This document shows positions 63,785 through 64,000 of a stretch of 64,000 bases of DNA, piece by piece. The notes under the pieces are model-generated. The model saw nothing but the letters and a program-made list of their open reading frames with translations, made no database searches and was not told the DNA's origin. The translations under genes and the position numbers were made by a program. Location: NCBI GenBank assembly GCA_028583605.1, contig CM053336.1:20879004-20943003 (forward strand), written 5' to 3'. Each line of letters starts with the position of its first letter. Position 1 is the stretch's first letter. The DNA comes from Dastarcus helophoroides. Its lineage: Eukaryota > Arthropoda > Insecta > Coleoptera > Bothrideridae.

Positions 63785-64000
63785 CTGAAAGTAAATGAAA
63801 ATATACTTGGTCCGCTCTAAGAGTGCTATTGCGGAATAATTTTACTACCCCCCCCCCCCACCCTCTAGTGTTACCTGCCACTGATCCAGGCTGAATAAAA
63901 TTGTACAGTTTATTTTAGAGAGCATCTTCATCTAAATAGGTATGCCAAATTTTAGTTATTTAACTTGACACGATTCGAAAAATTCAATAAAAAAACTATC
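63785..64000. other. Right edge, nothing firm
   Basis: Contains a C-run of 13 at 63847-63859. No convincing exon of the OBP gene lies in these 216 bases. Confidence 0.4.

Noticed and set aside
63867..63890. Possible 16-base micro-exon upstream of the OBP exon
   Set aside because: Splice-like borders only. Such a short exon cannot be supported without transcripts.
1..64000. CRISPR array, bacterial operon, tRNA or rRNA gene
   Set aside because: No regularly spaced direct repeats of the right type, no ribosome-binding-site-led gene runs and no cloverleaf with a proper T-loop were seen. The content is that of an insect chromosome.

Overview
The window is eukaryotic and almost certainly from an insect. 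It holds one complete spliced nuclear gene with large introns, the 3' part of an odorant-binding-protein gene (an arthropod family), and many insect-type transposon remnants in a very AT-rich background. A beetle is plausible, but the sequence does not prove the order.

The complete gene is a plus-strand PDSS2 orthologue (subunit 2 of the all-trans polyprenyl diphosphate synthase that makes the coenzyme Q side chain). It has four exons: 24424-24725, 43466-43796, 56330-56540 and 58762-59180. All junctions are GT-AG and phase-compatible, giving a 420-residue product. Introns are about 18.7, 12.5 and 2.2 kb and are filled with repeats. The convergent minus-strand gene at the right edge is the C-terminal part of an odorant-binding protein (exons 63738-63784, 62808-62919, 60204-60283); its signal peptide and first cysteines lie beyond the window.

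The rest is mobile DNA. From left to right: the 3' end of an R4/Dong-like non-LTR element with a (TAA)n tail (1-672); head-to-head Penelope-like GIY-YIG fragments (885-1430); direct duplicates near 5.7 and 6.1 kb; a tandem array with a unit of about 510 bp (8.3-10.7 kb); a 153-bp MITE ending in TTAA (11536-11688); hAT-type termini (12.8-13.1 kb); a DDE transposase of the DUF4817 type (17.6-18.9 kb); a mariner remnant (25.1-25.3 kb); a Jockey-like remnant (29.95-30.78 kb); a Penelope-like element with GIY-YIG domain and terminal repeats (33.2-38.2 kb); a pogo-like element (38.8-40.2 kb); an RNase H-bearing non-LTR remnant (44.0-45.2 kb); a 3.4-kb element with 8-bp target duplication (45497-48940); and a Jockey-clade RT in PDSS2 intron 3 (57.1-58.7 kb). 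Five solo LTRs of one family (15.8, 27.6, 36.2, 42.7, 55.4 kb) each keep a perfect 4-bp ATAT-like target duplication.

More than half of the window is made of a degenerate fabric of oligo-A/T runs around the word AAATTTCGA, which switches strand bias in blocks and includes multi-kilobase paralogous copies. The most unusual items are RNA-structure-like. A short foldback repeat family of about eight copies carries a hammerhead-like core whose stem shows a compensatory base change. A near-textbook type I hammerhead fold lies at 22308-22354. The Penelope terminal repeats hold hammerhead-like cores with a covarying helix I. These readings come from inspection only; no search or folding program was run.
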